From: Limisphaerales bacterium
GTDB taxonomy: Bacteria > Verrucomicrobiota > Verrucomicrobiia > Limisphaerales > UBA8199
Direction: 5' to 3'
Length of the DNA stretch: 7,733 nt
Assembly (NCBI GenBank): GCA_025356925.1
Contig: JANXQE010000147.1
Coordinates: forward strand, 1-7,733
Shown here in pieces: positions 6,730-7,733 of the stretch. The position numbers were made by a program, and so were the translations under genes. Under the pieces are notes generated by a model, which did not search any database, was not told the origin of the DNA, and worked only from the letters and a program-made list of their open reading frames with translations. How positions within the stretch are numbered: position 1 is the stretch's first letter; each line of letters starts with the position of its first letter.

Positions 6730-7053
6730 TTATTTCAGAGGTGCTAAATTCAACTTGGTATCCGTGCCGGGCGTCCAGACTGTGACTGACTGCGTTGGGC
6801 CATTAGGTGCGTGCAATTCAATTACCTTCGCGGAGCCATTCCTGACAGGCGTAGTTTCGCCACCGTTCTGAGATATCGGTGTCCAGATGGTGACCGTCTG
6901 AGTCGTGTTGTTCGGTGCGTGCAGTTGAATTACCTTGGCAACGACTCCTTTGTCTGGTGTGGTTCCGCTTGCGATAACAATCCCGGCGCTGCCAGCAAAA
7001 GCTGTAATGGCGATTGTCAGGCGAGCGAGGTTGATACTGCGAATGGTCTTCAT
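6730..7053 (-). CDS. Small secreted protein with two LHAPN-WTP repeats and C-terminal LAPLK tail
   Basis: This 107-residue protein has an N-terminal signal (basic MKTIRSINLAR, then a hydrophobic run to about residue 28). The mature part is almost only two copies of a 21-residue unit, residues 39-59 and 75-95: AKVI-[QE]-LHAPN-xx-TQ-[TS]-VT-[IV]-WTP, 16 of 21 positions identical, spaced 36 residues apart. The units alternate hydrophobic residues as beta strands do. The end, LNLAPLK, shares its APLK with the flanking genes on both sides. There is no cysteine; each unit has one His. Translation would start from a weak A-rich site. No known family is recognised. Small size and tight spacing (33 and 44 bases to its neighbours) support co-expression. 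Confidence 0.7.
   Translation of the reverse strand: MKTIRSINLARLTIAITAFAGSAGIVIASGTTPDKGVVAKVIQLHAPNNTTQTVTIWTPISQNGGETTPVRNGSAKVIELHAPNGPTQSVTVWTPGTDTKLNLAPLK
6769..6831 (-). repeat. Second coding copy of LHAPN-WTP unit
   Basis: Encodes residues 75-95 of the 107-residue protein. It shares 16 of 21 residues with the first copy at 6877-6939. The DNA also keeps a common stretch around the LHAP codons (GGTGCGTGCA on the plus strand). Confidence 0.8.
6877..6939 (-). repeat. First coding copy of LHAPN-WTP unit
   Basis: Encodes residues 39-59 of the 107-residue protein. It is the partner of the copy at 6769-6831, in the same orientation and offset by 108 bases. Confidence 0.8.
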
Positions 7054-7086
7054 TTTTGTTAGTTTTCTTTTTCGCGCGGGCCGTGA

Positions 7087-7548
7087 CTACTTCAGGGGTG
7101 CGACCTCAAAAGACTTGCTGGCCGGTTGAGACACGTAGCCGCGCGCAAGCTCCGGAAATTGTTCCAACATTCTCGGACTGTGTGCCAACGCACGGTTCTT
7201 GACCACATCGGTAAGTTGATTTTGTCGAGTGTGAGACTTTGCGGACGCAGCGGTTTTCGATTCTTCGCCGCGAGCTAACTCGGGGAACTGCTCACGCATT
7301 CTGGGACTCGCCGCGAGAGCGTGATTCTCTTTGATGGCCGAAAGAGCACTGTCGGCACGCGGCGTGGATTCGGTTTGTGACGACGCTTGTCGTGTGAGCG
7401 ACGGAAACTGTTCCCTCGCACGTGGGTTGGCGACCACCGCGCGATTGGATAAATCCGCCGGTGAAAAGTCCACGGCCCTGAGGTTCTGATTAGCAGTCAG
7501 GGCAGCCGCGGCGAATGTTCCCGCTAGGAATGCTTTTGTAATTCTCAT
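7087..7548 (-). CDS. Secreted three-repeat protein (SPRxxEQFPELARG) with C-terminal VAPLK tail
   Basis: The chosen ATG at 7548 gives 153 residues beginning MRITKAFLAGTFAAAALTA, a good Sec signal; the open frame extends upstream to 7716, but that part has no signal and reads like leader DNA. GAAAGA lies before this ATG. The mature protein has three copies of a 20-residue unit at residues 35-54, 75-94 and 118-137. The last two read NHALAASPRMREQFPELARG and NRALAHSPRMLEQFPELARG; the first is more diverged (NPRAREQFPSLTRQ). Linkers of about 20-23 residues are rich in Ser, Thr, Ala and Lys. It ends FEVAPLK, as do its neighbours in essence. No cysteine is present. Units look helical with a Pro cap. 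I know of no function. As first gene of the train it may be the most strongly expressed. Confidence 0.75.
   Translation of the reverse strand: MRITKAFLAGTFAAAALTANQNLRAVDFSPADLSNRAVVANPRAREQFPSLTRQASSQTESTPRADSALSAIKENHALAASPRMREQFPELARGEESKTAASAKSHTRQNQLTDVVKNRALAHSPRMLEQFPELARGYVSQPASKSFEVAPLK
7138..7446 (-). repeat. Three coding repeats, SPR-x-x-EQFPELARG
   Basis: Units lie at 7387-7446, 7267-7326 and 7138-7197 (in coding order), with centre spacings of 40 and 43 residues. Invariant positions are N at the start, A at position 3, P at 8, R at 9, EQFP at 12-15, and L at 17. Units two and three agree at 17 of 20 residues. Confidence 0.85.
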
Positions 7549-7733
7549 ATTCAAATCTTTCGTTGAAGTTGTCTGTTGGCGAGGTTCTCGCCCTTCTATC
7601 CTTGCTACGCCGCAGATCTGGCTTAACCCTTGAACCAATCTTGCCAAAAGCTCACCGTTTTTTGTCCACGTCCCCCAAGCAATTGCCGAGGCGAGGATGG
7701 CGGTACTATTGGGCAAGGGAGTGTGGTAGAAGG
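7549..7733 (-). promoter_or_regulatory. Leader of the secreted-protein operon, promoter not resolved
   Basis: This stretch precedes the first gene of the minus-strand train and should hold its promoter. A perfect 6-bp inverted repeat with a 3-base loop (GGCGAG-GTT-CTCGCC, 7578-7592) lies 30 bases before the ATG. TACGCCGCAGA (7606-7616) recurs in the tolC leader at 4467-4477, and CAGATCTG (7613-7620) is palindromic. I could not find a convincing -35/-10 pair. An open frame crosses the area but gives no recognisable protein. Confidence 0.35.

Noticed and set aside
7549..7716. Upstream extension of the 153-residue gene to an ATG at 7716
   Set aside because: The extension would bury a good Sec signal inside the protein; the ATG at 7548 has an A/G-rich site and gives a typical exported protein.

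Overview
The window reads as a piece of a Gram-negative bacterial chromosome. The lipoprotein signals, a TolC/CusB/CusA-type tripartite efflux set and a predicted outer-membrane barrel imply a two-membrane cell. The small secreted repeat proteins and the octamer repeats recall Verrucomicrobiota or a relative, but that placement is from memory and is not proven by the sequence. A mobile-element or rearrangement scar sits at the left end.

Layout. Nearly everything from 7548 down to about 692 is a single minus-strand gene train. In transcription order it holds: (1) three small secreted proteins (153, 107 and 158 aa) with internal repeats or CxxC pairs; (2) a 122-aa lipoprotein; (3) an 83-aa TRASH-like cysteine protein; (4) a 301-aa predicted outer-membrane protein with a His-rich mature N-terminus; (5) after a 135-base leader, a TolC-family outer-membrane lipoprotein; (6) a CusB-type periplasmic adaptor with four clear heavy-metal-binding (HMBD) motifs and one degenerate one; (7) the first ~99 residues of a CusA-type RND pump, cut off at about 692. 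Gaps inside the train are 33, 44, 53, 13, 27, 135, 39 and 11 bases, so one or two operons are likely, with a possible second promoter in the 135-base leader. The left 690 bases carry a degraded phage terminase-like reading frame on the plus strand, a GC-rich 8-bp tandem repeat and inverted repeats, and form the breakpoint that removed the rest of cusA.

How the parts fit. The TolC, CusB and CusA parts would export Cu(I)/Ag(I) or a related metal from periplasm to outside; the TRASH protein, the lipoprotein and the barrel protein look like accessory metal-handling parts. As shown here the pump is broken.

The most interesting observation is that the three small secreted proteins at the head of the train, although unrelated over most of their lengths, all end in the same residues, [VL]APLK-stop, written with different synonymous codons. 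The first carries three copies of a 20-residue SPRxxEQFPELARG-type repeat, and a divergent single copy appears in the third. This suggests a family of exported proteins sharing a C-terminal tag, linked here to a metal-efflux locus. I know of no described function for this tag.
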